Below are positions 23,301 through 31,509 of a DNA stretch of 56,402 bases, in pieces. Every line of letters starts with the position of its first letter. Position 1 is the stretch's first letter. The notes under the pieces were generated by a model that saw nothing but the letters and a program-made list of their open reading frames with translations, was not told the origin of the DNA and searched no databases. The DNA lies in contig JALFLK010000031.1 of assembly GCA_022774755.1 (NCBI GenBank), positions 1 to 56,402 on the forward strand, read 5' to 3'. The DNA comes from a bacterium. Lineage in GTDB: Bacteria > Bacillota > Clostridia > Oscillospirales > Acutalibacteraceae. The position numbers and the translations under genes are program-made.

Positions 23301-26276
23301 CGCCTGATACTTATTACCCGGCAGCATAGAAATATCAGTAGTAGAAGCTAAAACTGTTTTACCATCATTTAAGGTCATCTTAATCTGATAACCGAAAACC
23401 TTGTAACCTGTATTAGCCGAAGTTGTGAACAATACGGCAGGATCATCATAAGTATGTTTTACTGTGGTTAATGAAGTGTTGCCGTCGAGGTAAGAAGAAC
23501 CTCTGTCGGATACGCCCTGTTCCATATTTACAGTAAACTTTGCTACAGGAGCTTCTAGCATAAAGTAAAATTTAGGAGCATCTGTGGAGGCATCAAGATA
23601 AAGCACTACGGGCTCAGTTGAAGTAGAAGCTGTATCGTTAAATAAGAAGTTAGATGATGCACTCTTTTCTGTTTGATATTTAGTGCCAGCATTACTTGCT
23701 TTCAGATCTGTGTTCGTTGAGACAGCATATTCAGAACTAACCCCACCTGTGTTCTCAAAAAATCTGAAATATGTACTCTGTTTATTGTATTTAAGCTCGG
23801 AGATTTCTTTGATTGTCAAATTCGTTTCCAACTTGTAGGTGGATGAATTTCCTACACGAGTGAACGGGAATTTCGTTGACGTAGTATTCCAGTCACTTGA
23901 GCTTGACAAATCATTCCATTCAATTGTACCTGATTCATTCTTAACAGGGAAGCGACCCGTTACATAAAAGTTTCTCGTCTGAGTGACCTCAAAGGTAGCA
24001 GAAACTATTACATCCTGGTCAGGCATTTTAAATGTGCTGTTAGTTAAGGGAAGTGATGTACCATCCGTAGTTATTGCAGAAACGGACTTACAAACATAGC
24101 CCTCTTCAGGTGAATGTGTGATTGTAACGGTATCACCGAATTTTGCAGAAGTTGGGCTTACAGATACTGTACCTCCGGTAATTCCAGATGCAACAGTAAC
24201 ATTGTGGTTCTGATAAGCCTCAAAGGTTGCTGTAACCGTAACTGCCTGTGCAGGCATTGTGAATTTATTATTGGTAACGGGTAATGTCTTTCCGTCTGCA
24301 CCTTCTGCCGATACAGAAACGAGCTTATAGCCTGATTTCGGACTTGCAGTAATTGTAACAGTGTCACCCTCATAGGTCGAAGACTTATCTACGCCAAGGG
24401 AACCCATTGAACTATCATAGTTAGTGGTAATAGCATAGGTGGGCAGTGCTTCATAATTAGCAACAAAGCTTAAATTGCCGATATAATCTTCTGTAATTGT
24501 AAGAGTATTACCGCTAAGAGTTTGTGTTGAGCCAGAACCTACCTGATAAGTAATACTCTTCAATTTATAGCCGGCGTTTGGTGTTCCGGTAATTGTAAGA
24601 ACATCGCCGAGCTTATACTGGGAAGCCTCTTGGCTGTTAATTTTTACGCTCGCCGCAGAACCGCCCTCGGCAGGTGTGCCAAACTTTGTAATGGTATAAT
24701 TCTTCTTGCCAAAGTTTGCCCTTACGGTAACATTGGATGCAGGCATTGAAAATGTGCCTGTATTTCCGGATGTTGTAACTGTTACTGTCTGTGAAGACGC
24801 ATCTGTTACGCTGAAGGATGAAAGCTCATATCCTGCAGCCGGTGTTGCAGTGATTGTAACAGTGTCTTGGTAATTAGCAGTAGTTTTATCAACAGAGACA
24901 GTTCCGCCTGTCTGCTGATTTATTGAAACACTATATGTTGTCTTTTTAAAAGTAGCGACAACCGCTACATCAGATGTACCCATCGTACCTGTGTAGGTGT
25001 TATTTGAAAGTGACGACTTTTTATCTACTCCGCCTACTGTGAAGGTATTTACTTCATATCCAGTATAAGGAGTTAGTGTTACTGTATAGCTTTTACCCTC
25101 GGCTACAGTCTGAGGCGATGTTGTGTTGTTGTTCACCGTAATAGTACCATTAGAAGGCTGAGTGAATGTTACATTGTGGCCTATCGAAGTTGCAACAATA
25201 GAAACCTTCTTTGTGGTAGGATTAAAGGTAATCTTTACATCAGATTTTTGTGAAAGAGTAATCTTAATTGCACCGCCATCATCACCATAAGTTGCGCCCG
25301 TGCAACTGGATACATCGCTATAACCCCACTGTGTATCCCAAGTACCATTATTAACCTTAAAGCTGTGATCACCTGCAGCACGGTCTTTATAGGTAATAGA
25401 GTATGTACCGTCATCATTTTTAGTGAGTTTATCATCAGTCTGTTTCAAACTCCACTCCTTGCCGTTTACAAACCCTGACGAACCTGCAATGTAATAATCA
25501 TCATCAACAACCTTATAGTAAAAAGTTTTGGTTTTTACAGTAGAGCTGTTATATGAATCAAAGTATGACTTCGCTTTTACAGTATAAGTTTGGTTAGAAG
25601 AAGTTACAGAATCAGTAGATATGGTAGCATTATCCGTTGTGCTATAAGTATCGTTGTTGAAAGCATACTTATATGCAACAGATATATTGGTATCGCTGAT
25701 TACATTTGTGGCTGATGCTGTTACGCTTGCCGTTGCACCCGTTTTAAAGATATAAGGGCTAGAAAAAGTACCGGAACCGCTTTGATAACCTGTTACTGTT
25801 GCAGAAACAGATGCAGCTGGAGCTGACCAATCTCCCATTGTATGATTTGACCAGTTATCGGTTCCGTCATTAATTATACAAAAGTTTTCGTTTTCAACAA
25901 TTCCTATATTCGCTGTTTGATTCCAGTTATTGTCCCACTTGTTCTCTGTTGTATTAGGATTCATACGACAAAAAATCAATGTATTATATGCAGAAGTATC
26001 AACATTACAATAGTAATAACCACTATTATTGGGTACATCATACATAGGATACCACTTGGAATTGCTATCCTTAAATGCATATACAGCAAAACGAGCACTA
26101 TCCTTAAGCCAATTACTATTGGGTTTAAGGTAATATGTCTTTAAACCTGCACCCGATTCTTGCTGAGCAATGTAAGCAGCATTTGTAGAGATAATGCCCA
26201 CTGACAAAGTGGAAAGAATCATCAAAACCGAAAGCACGAGGGCAACGGTTTTCCTTGAAATTTGCTTTAATTTCAT
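20382..26276 (-). CDS. Giant secreted multi-domain starch-binding-like protein (1964 residues)
   Basis: Residues 1-33: signal peptide. About 35-145: aromatic-rich module (TYYLKPNSNWLKDSARFAVY ... YYYCNV) like CBM25/26 starch modules. About 150-250: Ig-like. About 257-360: YYIAGSSGFVNGKEW ... GDHSFKVNN, like the X25 modules of amylopullulanases. About 365-767: five repeats ending TVTATFEA-type, divergent InlB B-repeats. About 1015-1130: VYLKMKPGDND ... EGAWPGQKL, CBM26-like. Then a roughly 200-residue module (YYIDVFGDRLVGTDGRF, GARYGWYSED) I cannot name, a further InlB-like repeat, and a beta-rich C-terminus. There is no catalytic domain, no dockerin and no LPXTG anchor. Function: surface starch capture, by inference; the means of attachment is unclear. 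Confidence 0.85.
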   Translation of the reverse strand: MKLKQISRKTVALVLSVLMILSTLSVGIISTNAAYIAQQESGAGLKTYYLKPNSNWLKDSARFAVYAFKDSNSKWYPMYDVPNNSGYYYCNVDTSAYNTLIFCRMNPNTTENKWDNNWNQTANIGIVENENFCIINDGTDNWSNHTMGDWSAPAASVSATVTGYQSGSGTFSSPYIFKTGATASVTASATNVISDTNISVAYKYAFNNDTYSTTDNATISTDSVTSSNQTYTVKAKSYFDSYNSSTVKTKTFYYKVVDDDYYIAGSSGFVNGKEWSLKQTDDKLTKNDDGTYSITYKDRAAGDHSFKVNNGTWDTQWGYSDVSSCTGATYGDDGGAIKITLSQKSDVKITFNPTTKKVSIVATSIGHNVTFTQPSNGTITVNNNTTSPQTVAEGKSYTVTLTPYTGYEVNTFTVGGVDKKSSLSNNTYTGTMGTSDVAVVATFKKTTYSVSINQQTGGTVSVDKTTANYQDTVTITATPAAGYELSSFSVTDASSQTVTVTTSGNTGTFSMPASNVTVRANFGKKNYTITKFGTPAEGGSAASVKINSQEASQYKLGDVLTITGTPNAGYKLKSITYQVGSGSTQTLSGNTLTITEDYIGNLSFVANYEALPTYAITTNYDSSMGSLGVDKSSTYEGDTVTITASPKSGYKLVSVSAEGADGKTLPVTNNKFTMPAQAVTVTATFEAYQNHNVTVASGITGGTVSVSPTSAKFGDTVTITHSPEEGYVCKSVSAITTDGTSLPLTNSTFKMPDQDVIVSATFEVTQTRNFYVTGRFPVKNESGTIEWNDLSSSSDWNTTSTKFPFTRVGNSSTYKLETNLTIKEISELKYNKQSTYFRFFENTGGVSSEYAVSTNTDLKASNAGTKYQTEKSASSNFLFNDTASTSTEPVVLYLDASTDAPKFYFMLEAPVAKFTVNMEQGVSDRGSSYLDGNTSLTTVKHTYDDPAVLFTTSANTGYKVFGYQIKMTLNDGKTVLASTTDISMLPGNKYQASYTFPDNVMSATVTPVFASSTAELTTVYLKMKPGDNDLNNVYEPCYYTWVTDSEGKTTKTPEGAWPGQKLLYIGNDTYMAMAETAVSGIVFNNPANDGKYQTYDYDEFVKLNKLGYKQVTFELKKGTKDGLNKTIADNQAPATCQDTAYSTPVITKDSMNVTVRDGQFELDTNIEGYYIDVFGDRLVGTDGRFIHQDDINGTTTTSKLNQILAKLGKTSGAELYGARYGWYSEDSKATGNRNASYDMEYCIRTYFMDFDETKINVAQLVSGYGQIEGGHGPLSGSNQTNAQYMNSQGNAMKYYVGTNTTKTFSTGNEVLGTKYRGVPYLVSYMARTDTRATDYDVEQTDGHNRVDGKWYYQAEKPQLTVKAKAGLMDADGNLVMDGTKIKEQGSTVGTGYVNGASEAVVPQGDTCTLSGTPANGYKLVGFYSESGELLPSSTPVVGSSATYFAVFQALPAGTVTLTNTIYRFDNPTHSGGSGSLGVKLIVTPYNASSGTYGDPVTYTGSSSVTARISDNDKLRWVITGKASGADEFIAFRQPEQQADGTVYYAALDDPDCLSADSSSATYTSYEIIWNWAKQDTSGNKKLVINEYTDFRKVSVMATLEYKYKNRFDEWRTYTVKNVELSPEEIENNYTPSSTTIAAHAPAIDEVFQSCTWNVSQAGKLETGKSYALLTAVQELKKFWYMIDNGDGDVKGHMVEYNTLITLDAPDRNSSGKKFAYWQQYMCDESGNITGDPEIFSFEKYEQVRVTFNRYFEAVYSDEANPTFITTLQDAVYTREKYTDESGNTKDYIYTDFLMQFETSVKGLEMKDFVNGTGDAQNIATNVKFGIILERDMNYSGYSGSGDITAPTTDTDILKATVTDYAKNLTAGGTANGWSSTSDKSKPQYNYYYHFFDYTDRANQLTDKGRIDGYFKYENTAENRAKVYNAYTYIIYHDVVADTDVVILSSPKVMSMYDIGIKDDGTSAY

Positions 26277-26406
26277 ATTATTCTACCTCCAATTTTAATA
26301 AGAGTTGAAAGGGGCGGATTGTGCGTTTTTTTGACCTGACCAATCAAGAGGAACAAGAGAAAAACCTCAACAGCACAGTCTTTCCCCAATATAATTTTAC
26401 ATATAC

Positions 26407-26435
26407 ATTATAACATTTGATTTGAATTTTTTCAA
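26407..26435 (-). promoter_or_regulatory. Promoter of the giant surface-protein gene
   Basis: TTGAAA (26430-26435) and TATAAT (26407-26412) on the minus strand, 17 bp apart. Upstream there are three further ATTGAA copies at intervals of about 9-13 bp. Confidence 0.75.
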
Positions 26436-26569
26436 TTATTTATTTCAATTTGTTCAATTTTGTCATAAATTTATCGCATTGCACAAAATACCGGCCGAAA
26501 TTTGTGATATGTTACAAATTCCAAAAAAAATAACAGGCACAATATTATGATAAAAATCCGATATTGCTT

Positions 26570-26610
26570 ATATGACAAAAGGAAAACGGACGGCAAACAC
26601 CGTCCGTTTT
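26570..26610 (-). terminator. Terminator of the two-module dockerin gene
   Basis: AAAACGGACGG (26583-26593) and CCGTCCGTTTT (26600-26610): perfect 11-bp stem, 6-nt loop, with CCTTTTGTC following on the minus strand. Confidence 0.75.
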
Positions 26611-26691
26611 AAATTTCAGATAAATTTGTTATACATACTGCTAACAAGCGTTTTTCGTGGGATTTTACATCATATACACAATACATAACAA

Positions 26692-28341
26692 TCAAATTTT
26701 TGCAAGATACATCTGTAAACAGGAAACATCTTTAATGTCTGCACTTCCGCTGACATTAAAATCTGCCAAAAGTTTTTCGGTTGAATTTATACCGTCAGCA
26801 TAGGTCAAAATCATTTGAGTTTTAGTAGCGTCAAGTATATTCAGCGACCTGTTCATATCGCTGTCGCCTAATTCATAGGAAACTGTTTCACCGCCGGATA
26901 CGGCTGATACATTCACAGTTGCCAATGTTAAAGTCGGGTCATAAGGCTCACCTGCAACATTTGTGAACATATTAGCAGATGAGCGGAAACATAATTTTGC
27001 TGTTTCATTGTTTGATAAATCAACAAGCTTTGTGCCTATCTGCAAATTATCAACGCCAAAGTACATATTATTATCGGTAGGGCAGCTTGAAAAGTCAAGA
27101 TTCATTGAGGCTTCCATATTACTGCCGGCGGTTTTGAAAGTTATTTTGTAGCTATCCCCTACGGTTACCGTCGGTATAGTTGCCTTGTACCAATAGAACT
27201 TATACGTTCCGGTTATATAAGTGCCGATGTAAGAAGCCTTAGTCATCGTATACGGCGTTGATGTTCCGGATGAATCAGTCAGCGTCATAGCAGGCTTCAG
27301 ATATGTAAGAGTTGTACCTTTAAAGTAAATATTAACATCGTTAAGCTCTGTTCCCCCGGGCCGGGTTGTTGAGGGCTCAGAGGTTGGTGCAACAGTCGTA
27401 GGCTGAGCAGTCGTAGGCTGTAATGTTGTAGGCTGAGCTGTCGTTGGCTGAGCTGTCGTTGGCTGTGCGGTTGTAGGCTGAGTAGGTGTTGAGCCGGTTA
27501 ATGATACAGTAACACCTTTAGTATCCGGGTTATAAGTTACTGTAATTTCCTGATTCGTTTTAAGGTTGATTCCAAGATAATATGTGCCGTTATTTTCTTT
27601 TCCTTCTTTTGCAGGATCCCAACACTGAACATTGCTATCAATCGATAAATCGTTAGCGGCCTGATCTTTTGAAGACCAGTTATTTGTTTTACCGCTACTT
27701 GAATCAGTATTTATGTTGAAATAAAACCATCCGTCGATATTATGAGTATAACTATATTGGTAAGATGAATCCAGTGCAGTCTTTGTAAAACCAGAAGGTC
27801 CGTCGGTACCTAAATTATGCCAGATGTAATAGTTTGAAGTCGGCTCTGACCCTTCGGTTACTGTAACATAATTACTACTACCATCTGAAGTAATAGTAAA
27901 TGTGACTTTTGTTGCACCACTGCTTGGCGTATATTTAAGTTCTACATTTGTATCAGAACTATTCTTGGTGCTTTGGAAATTAGTGTCAGAAGTATAATTC
28001 CAGTCAAGTGCCGACGAAGTAACTCCTTTTGACAAAGTAACCGGACTGGTGGTTCCTTGTGCAGTTACAAGATATTTATTACTACCTTCCGTTGCAACAA
28101 GCTTAAAATAAATGTCATTAGAACCATTACAATCTATGGTAACAGAGCCGGTTGAACCTGTAAACTTTGCACTTGAGCTATAATCCCATGTCATGCTACT
28201 GTTATCTTGCTGATAACCGACAACATTCCACTGTGTAATGGTAGCAGAAACAGTAAACGAACCCACAGCAATCATCGACAGGGACAATACGAGGGCTAAA
28301 ACTAATGATAAAGCCTTCCTTGATATTCTCTTGTGTTTCAT
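26692..28341 (-). CDS. Secreted two-module dockerin protein, Sas20-like architecture
   Basis: 549 residues. 1-33: signal peptide (KHKRISRKALSLVLALVLSL). About 35-155 and 163-275: two aromatic beta-rich modules (WNVVGYQQDNSSMTWDYSS; NYYIWHNLGTDGPSGFTKTA). About 283-327: PTTAQ linker. About 332-470: a further beta module (DVNIYFKGTTLTYLKPAMTL). About 490-549: type I dockerin with GDSDMNRSLNILDATKTQMI and DFNVSGSADIKDVSCLQMYL. There is no catalytic domain. The layout of binding modules, linker and dockerin resembles starch-adherence proteins of the R. bromii amylosome such as Sas20; that match is from memory and is not sequence-verified. Ribosome site TAGGAGGC. It has its own promoter and terminator. 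Confidence 0.85.
   Translation of the reverse strand: MKHKRISRKALSLVLALVLSLSMIAVGSFTVSATITQWNVVGYQQDNSSMTWDYSSSAKFTGSTGSVTIDCNGSNDIYFKLVATEGSNKYLVTAQGTTSPVTLSKGVTSSALDWNYTSDTNFQSTKNSSDTNVELKYTPSSGATKVTFTITSDGSSNYVTVTEGSEPTSNYYIWHNLGTDGPSGFTKTALDSSYQYSYTHNIDGWFYFNINTDSSSGKTNNWSSKDQAANDLSIDSNVQCWDPAKEGKENNGTYYLGINLKTNQEITVTYNPDTKGVTVSLTGSTPTQPTTAQPTTAQPTTAQPTTLQPTTAQPTTVAPTSEPSTTRPGGTELNDVNIYFKGTTLTYLKPAMTLTDSSGTSTPYTMTKASYIGTYITGTYKFYWYKATIPTVTVGDSYKITFKTAGSNMEASMNLDFSSCPTDNNMYFGVDNLQIGTKLVDLSNNETAKLCFRSSANMFTNVAGEPYDPTLTLATVNVSAVSGGETVSYELGDSDMNRSLNILDATKTQMILTYADGINSTEKLLADFNVSGSADIKDVSCLQMYLAKI
27386..27490. repeat. Tandem 15-bp units encoding the PTTAQ linker
   Basis: Six or so imperfect 15-bp units (GGCTGAGCTGTCGTT type on the plus strand) encode repeated P-T-T-A-Q in the dockerin protein. 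They are similar in composition to, but not the same register as, the TTAPQP repeats at 159-230. Confidence 0.75.
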
Positions 28342-28403
28342 CTTTATGCCTCCTAAACAAATAATGCAGTTACAAATGCAACATCGTATAGTTTATCGCA
28401 TAC

Positions 28404-28432
28404 ATTGTAACACTTATATACCAATATTTCAA
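28404..28432 (-). promoter_or_regulatory. Promoter of the two-module dockerin gene
   Basis: TTGAAA (28427-28432) and TACAAT (28404-28409) on the minus strand, 17-bp spacer. Confidence 0.7.
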
Positions 28433-28576
28433 TGATTTTGAATAAATAAATATACATTATTTTGAAATTTTTACCATTTAAATAAATTTCGGTCAGTAAA
28501 TTTGTTAAAATTGATAAATGTAACATTTAATAAGGGTGAATACGGTTTTACTGTGTTACAAACACGGTCGGCAAAA

Positions 28577-31210
28577 TCATTCGCTTACCATATCAAGGAC
28601 GATTTTGCGGACTTGGAGCAAGGCTTCGTCAACCTTTGTGACATCCTTTGCGCCTGCCATTGCAAGGTCGGGCTTTCCGCCGCCGTTTCCTCCGGCTACC
28701 GACGCAACCGCTTTGACGATTTTTCCTGCGTTGGCTCCCTTTGCCCTTGCCTCTTCTCCGCATGCGCATGCAAAGGTTACTTTGTCACCGTTCATTCCTG
28801 CTATTACCACAACGGTTTTCGGTGCGGAATCAAGGACACGCTGGCACATTGTGCGAAGCATATCGGCGTTTATATCGTTAAATGCCGCTGAAATAATACG
28901 CACGCCTTTTTCAAATTTGGCATTTGCAAACAGCTCGTCAATTTTTGAGGAAGCAAGCTTTCTGTTCAAAGCGTCAATTTCTCTGTCTTTTTCTTTGAGC
29001 TCGCCGGCTATCTGCTCGCAACGGCTTGCAAAATCTTTAATATTGCCGATTTTCAGGGCTTCCGCCGAAGATACAAGGGTGTAAATTGAGTTATTGAGAA
29101 GCTCGATAACTCCTCTGCCGGTTACTGCCTCGATTCTTCTTACGCCTGCGGCAACAGAGCCCTCCTGCCTGATTTTGAAAAGTCCGATTTTTGCGGTGTT
29201 GTCAACATGAGTACCTCCGCAGAACTCAACGGAGAAGTCGCCTGCTTTAACAACACGGACTATATCGCCGTATTTTTCGCCGAAAAGCGCCATTGCGCCA
29301 AGCTTTTTAGCCTCTGCAATAGGCATTTCCCGGGTTTCTACATTCATAGCCTCAAAAATAACCTTGTTTACGAGGTTTTCAACCTCTGTCATTTCCTTGG
29401 CTGTCATTGCGGAAAAATGAGTGAAGTCGAAACGGAGAATATCATCGCTGACAAGCTGTCCTGCCTGCTCTACGTGTGTGCCAAGCACCTGTCTTAACGC
29501 CGCCTGAAGCAAATGTGCGGCGGTGTGGTTGCGGGCAATGTCCTTTCGCCTTTCAACATTTATTGAAGCCGTTACTTCGTCGCCTGTCTGGATTACTCCG
29601 TTTGTGATGTCACAGTAATGGAGGAAGATTTTGGTAGGTGTTTTTTCTGTGTTTGAAACGGAAATTTCAATTCCGCTGCCGGTAATAACGCCTGTATCCC
29701 CTACCTGTCCGCCGCTTTCTGCGTAAAAAGGTGTTTTGTCAAGAACGATAATAACATTATCGCCTTCATAGGCGCTGTCGCATTTTTCTCCGTCTTTGAT
29801 AATTGCAAGCACCTTTGATTGTGCTGTGTAATCCGTATAGCCTGTAAATTCGGTTTCCGGTATTTCGGATAAATCGGTACTGTCGGAAATCCAAGCGTCT
29901 GCGCCTGCGTTCTTTCTGCTTGCACGGGAGCGCTCCTTTTGCTCCTTAAGCAACTCATGAAAACGGTCAAGGTCGATTTTCATACCCTTTTCGGACACAA
30001 TCTCCATAGTCAAATCAATGGGGAAGCCGTAGGTATCGTTAAGCTTAAAAGCGTCCTCGCCGCTGAGAACCATATTATCGCTCTTGTCTGCAATGGCGTT
30101 GAGCATTTCCATACCCTGATTTATGGTTTTCAGGAAGTTCTCCTCCTCGACCCTCATAAGCTTTATGATAAGGTCCTTCTTCTCCAAAAGCTCGGGATAA
30201 GCCTTTTCGTTTTCTTTAATTACTGTTTCGCAAACCTTATAAAGGAACGGCTTGCTGTAGCCTAAAAGTATGCCGTGACGGCAGGCACGCCTTAACAGAC
30301 GCCTTAACACATAGCCTCTGCCTTCGTTAGAGGGCATTACGCCGTCGGCAATCATAAATGTTGTACTGCGCACATGGTCGGTGATTACACGCAGAGAAAT
30401 GTCCTTTTTCTCGTCATCGCCGTAGTTTACCCCTACAATGCTTGAAATTTGCTTCATTATATTCTGAACGGTATCAACAAGGAACAGGTTATCTACTCCC
30501 TGCATTACGCAGGCAAGGCGTTCAAGTCCCATACCTGTGTCGATATTGGGGTGCTCAAGGGGTGTATAGTTGCCGTTGCCGTCGTTTTCAAACTGTGAAA
30601 AAACAACGTTCCAGACCTCGACAAATCGGTCGCACTCACAGCCTACATGGCAGTCGGGACTTCCGCAGCCCTTGTCTGCGCCTCTGTCAAAGTAAATTTC
30701 GGTGCAGGGTCCGCAGGGTCCGGGGCCGTGCTCCCAAAAGTTATCCTCTTTACCCAGTCTTACTATGTGTGAGGGGTCAACACCGACCTCTTCCGTCCAG
30801 ATTTTGTAGGTTTCCTCGTCGTCTTCATAAATTGAGCAATACAAAAGCTCCTTGGGCATTTTCAGCACCTCGGTGAAGAACTCCCAAGCCCAGGCGGTTG
30901 CCTCGTGCTTAAAGTAATCGCCGAAAGAAAAGTTGCCCAGCATCTCAAAGAATGTACCGTGACGGGCGGTGATTCCAACACGCTCGATATCAGGCGTACG
31001 GATGCACTTCTGGCAGGTTGTTACTCTTGTTCTGGGAGGTGTAATCTCACCTGTAAAGTACTTTTTCATAGGCGCCATACCGCTGTTTATCAAAAGCAGA
31101 CTGTTGTCGTCCTTTGGAATAAGCGAAAAGCTGGGCAAACGAAGGTGTCCCTTGCTTTCAAAAAATTCCAGAAATTTCTCTCTTAATTCATTAAGTCCTG
31201 TCCATTCCAT
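28577..31210 (-). CDS. alaS: Alanyl-tRNA synthetase
   Basis: 877 residues, the normal bacterial length. The N-terminal class II catalytic core starts LREKFLEFFESKGHLRLPS and contains ARHGTFFEMLGNFSFGDYFK and GLERLACVMQGV. The editing domain has HTAAHLLQAALRQ (zinc-type His pair) and FCGGTHVDNTAKIG. The C-Ala domain includes a Gly-rich AGGNGGGKPDLAMAGAKD. It charges tRNA-Ala in the cytoplasm. The start has TAGGAGAG upstream. It is controlled by a T-box leader with its own consensus promoter. Confidence 0.98.
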   Translation of the reverse strand: MEWTGLNELREKFLEFFESKGHLRLPSFSLIPKDDNSLLLINSGMAPMKKYFTGEITPPRTRVTTCQKCIRTPDIERVGITARHGTFFEMLGNFSFGDYFKHEATAWAWEFFTEVLKMPKELLYCSIYEDDEETYKIWTEEVGVDPSHIVRLGKEDNFWEHGPGPCGPCTEIYFDRGADKGCGSPDCHVGCECDRFVEVWNVVFSQFENDGNGNYTPLEHPNIDTGMGLERLACVMQGVDNLFLVDTVQNIMKQISSIVGVNYGDDEKKDISLRVITDHVRSTTFMIADGVMPSNEGRGYVLRRLLRRACRHGILLGYSKPFLYKVCETVIKENEKAYPELLEKKDLIIKLMRVEEENFLKTINQGMEMLNAIADKSDNMVLSGEDAFKLNDTYGFPIDLTMEIVSEKGMKIDLDRFHELLKEQKERSRASRKNAGADAWISDSTDLSEIPETEFTGYTDYTAQSKVLAIIKDGEKCDSAYEGDNVIIVLDKTPFYAESGGQVGDTGVITGSGIEISVSNTEKTPTKIFLHYCDITNGVIQTGDEVTASINVERRKDIARNHTAAHLLQAALRQVLGTHVEQAGQLVSDDILRFDFTHFSAMTAKEMTEVENLVNKVIFEAMNVETREMPIAEAKKLGAMALFGEKYGDIVRVVKAGDFSVEFCGGTHVDNTAKIGLFKIRQEGSVAAGVRRIEAVTGRGVIELLNNSIYTLVSSAEALKIGNIKDFASRCEQIAGELKEKDREIDALNRKLASSKIDELFANAKFEKGVRIISAAFNDINADMLRTMCQRVLDSAPKTVVVIAGMNGDKVTFACACGEEARAKGANAGKIVKAVASVAGGNGGGKPDLAMAGAKDVTKVDEALLQVRKIVLDMVSE

Positions 31211-31227
31211 ATGTTTTCTCTCCTATA

Positions 31228-31475
31228 AAAATATTAAAAAAACTCTTGCCCCACTATGGGGCAAGAGCATAAACTCCTGCGGTACCACCCAAATTGACGC
31301 CGAAGCGCCCGCTTGAATACCCTTTCGGATAAAATCTTTAACGCAGAAATACGCTCTGCTCATCGCAGAGAGCTCAGGGGCGGCTGTTATCTTTTGCCGG
31401 GAGCCTTGCACCAAACGGCTCCTCTCTTAACGGCTTAGGGGTAACTCTTCCCATCATTGCCAAATCTATATTACC
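31228..31475 (-). promoter_or_regulatory. T-box riboswitch leader of alaS
   Basis: The minus strand carries the T-box signature GGTGGTACCGCAGGA (31275-31289), followed by a perfect 10-bp terminator stem CTCTTGCCCC/GGGGCAAGAG (31243-31252 with 31258-31267) and a T-run, 30 nt before alaS. The upstream part folds into stem I-like helices (GGAGCC/GGCTCC; CTCTCTGC/GCAGAG). Uncharged tRNA-Ala should favour the antiterminator and allow alaS transcription. I could not fix the specifier codon by eye. Confidence 0.92.
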
Positions 31476-31480
31476 AAAAC

Positions 31481-31509
31481 ATTATAAAACCGCAAAGGTT
31501 AATTGTCAA
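31481..31509 (-). promoter_or_regulatory. Consensus promoter of the T-box/alaS transcript
   Basis: TTGACA (31504-31509) and TATAAT (31481-31486), 17 bp apart: a perfect consensus. The -35 box is made of the last two sense codons (Leu-Asp region) of the upstream U32 gene. Confidence 0.9.

Larger units (their letters stand above)
26277..26691. other. 415-bp gene-free region between two secreted-protein genes
   Basis: It holds the promoter (26407-26435) and a 120-nt leader of the giant gene, in which GGGG...TGTGC can pair with GCACA...CCCC about 60 nt later, the ribosome site GGAGGTAG, several ATTGAA repeats upstream of the -35 box, and the terminator of the following dockerin gene (26570-26610). 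I see no coding frame. Confidence 0.7.

Noticed and set aside
26300..26400. c-di-GMP or other known riboswitch in the leader of the giant gene
   Set aside because: Only one imperfect long-range pairing is visible, and none of the conserved cores I know is present.
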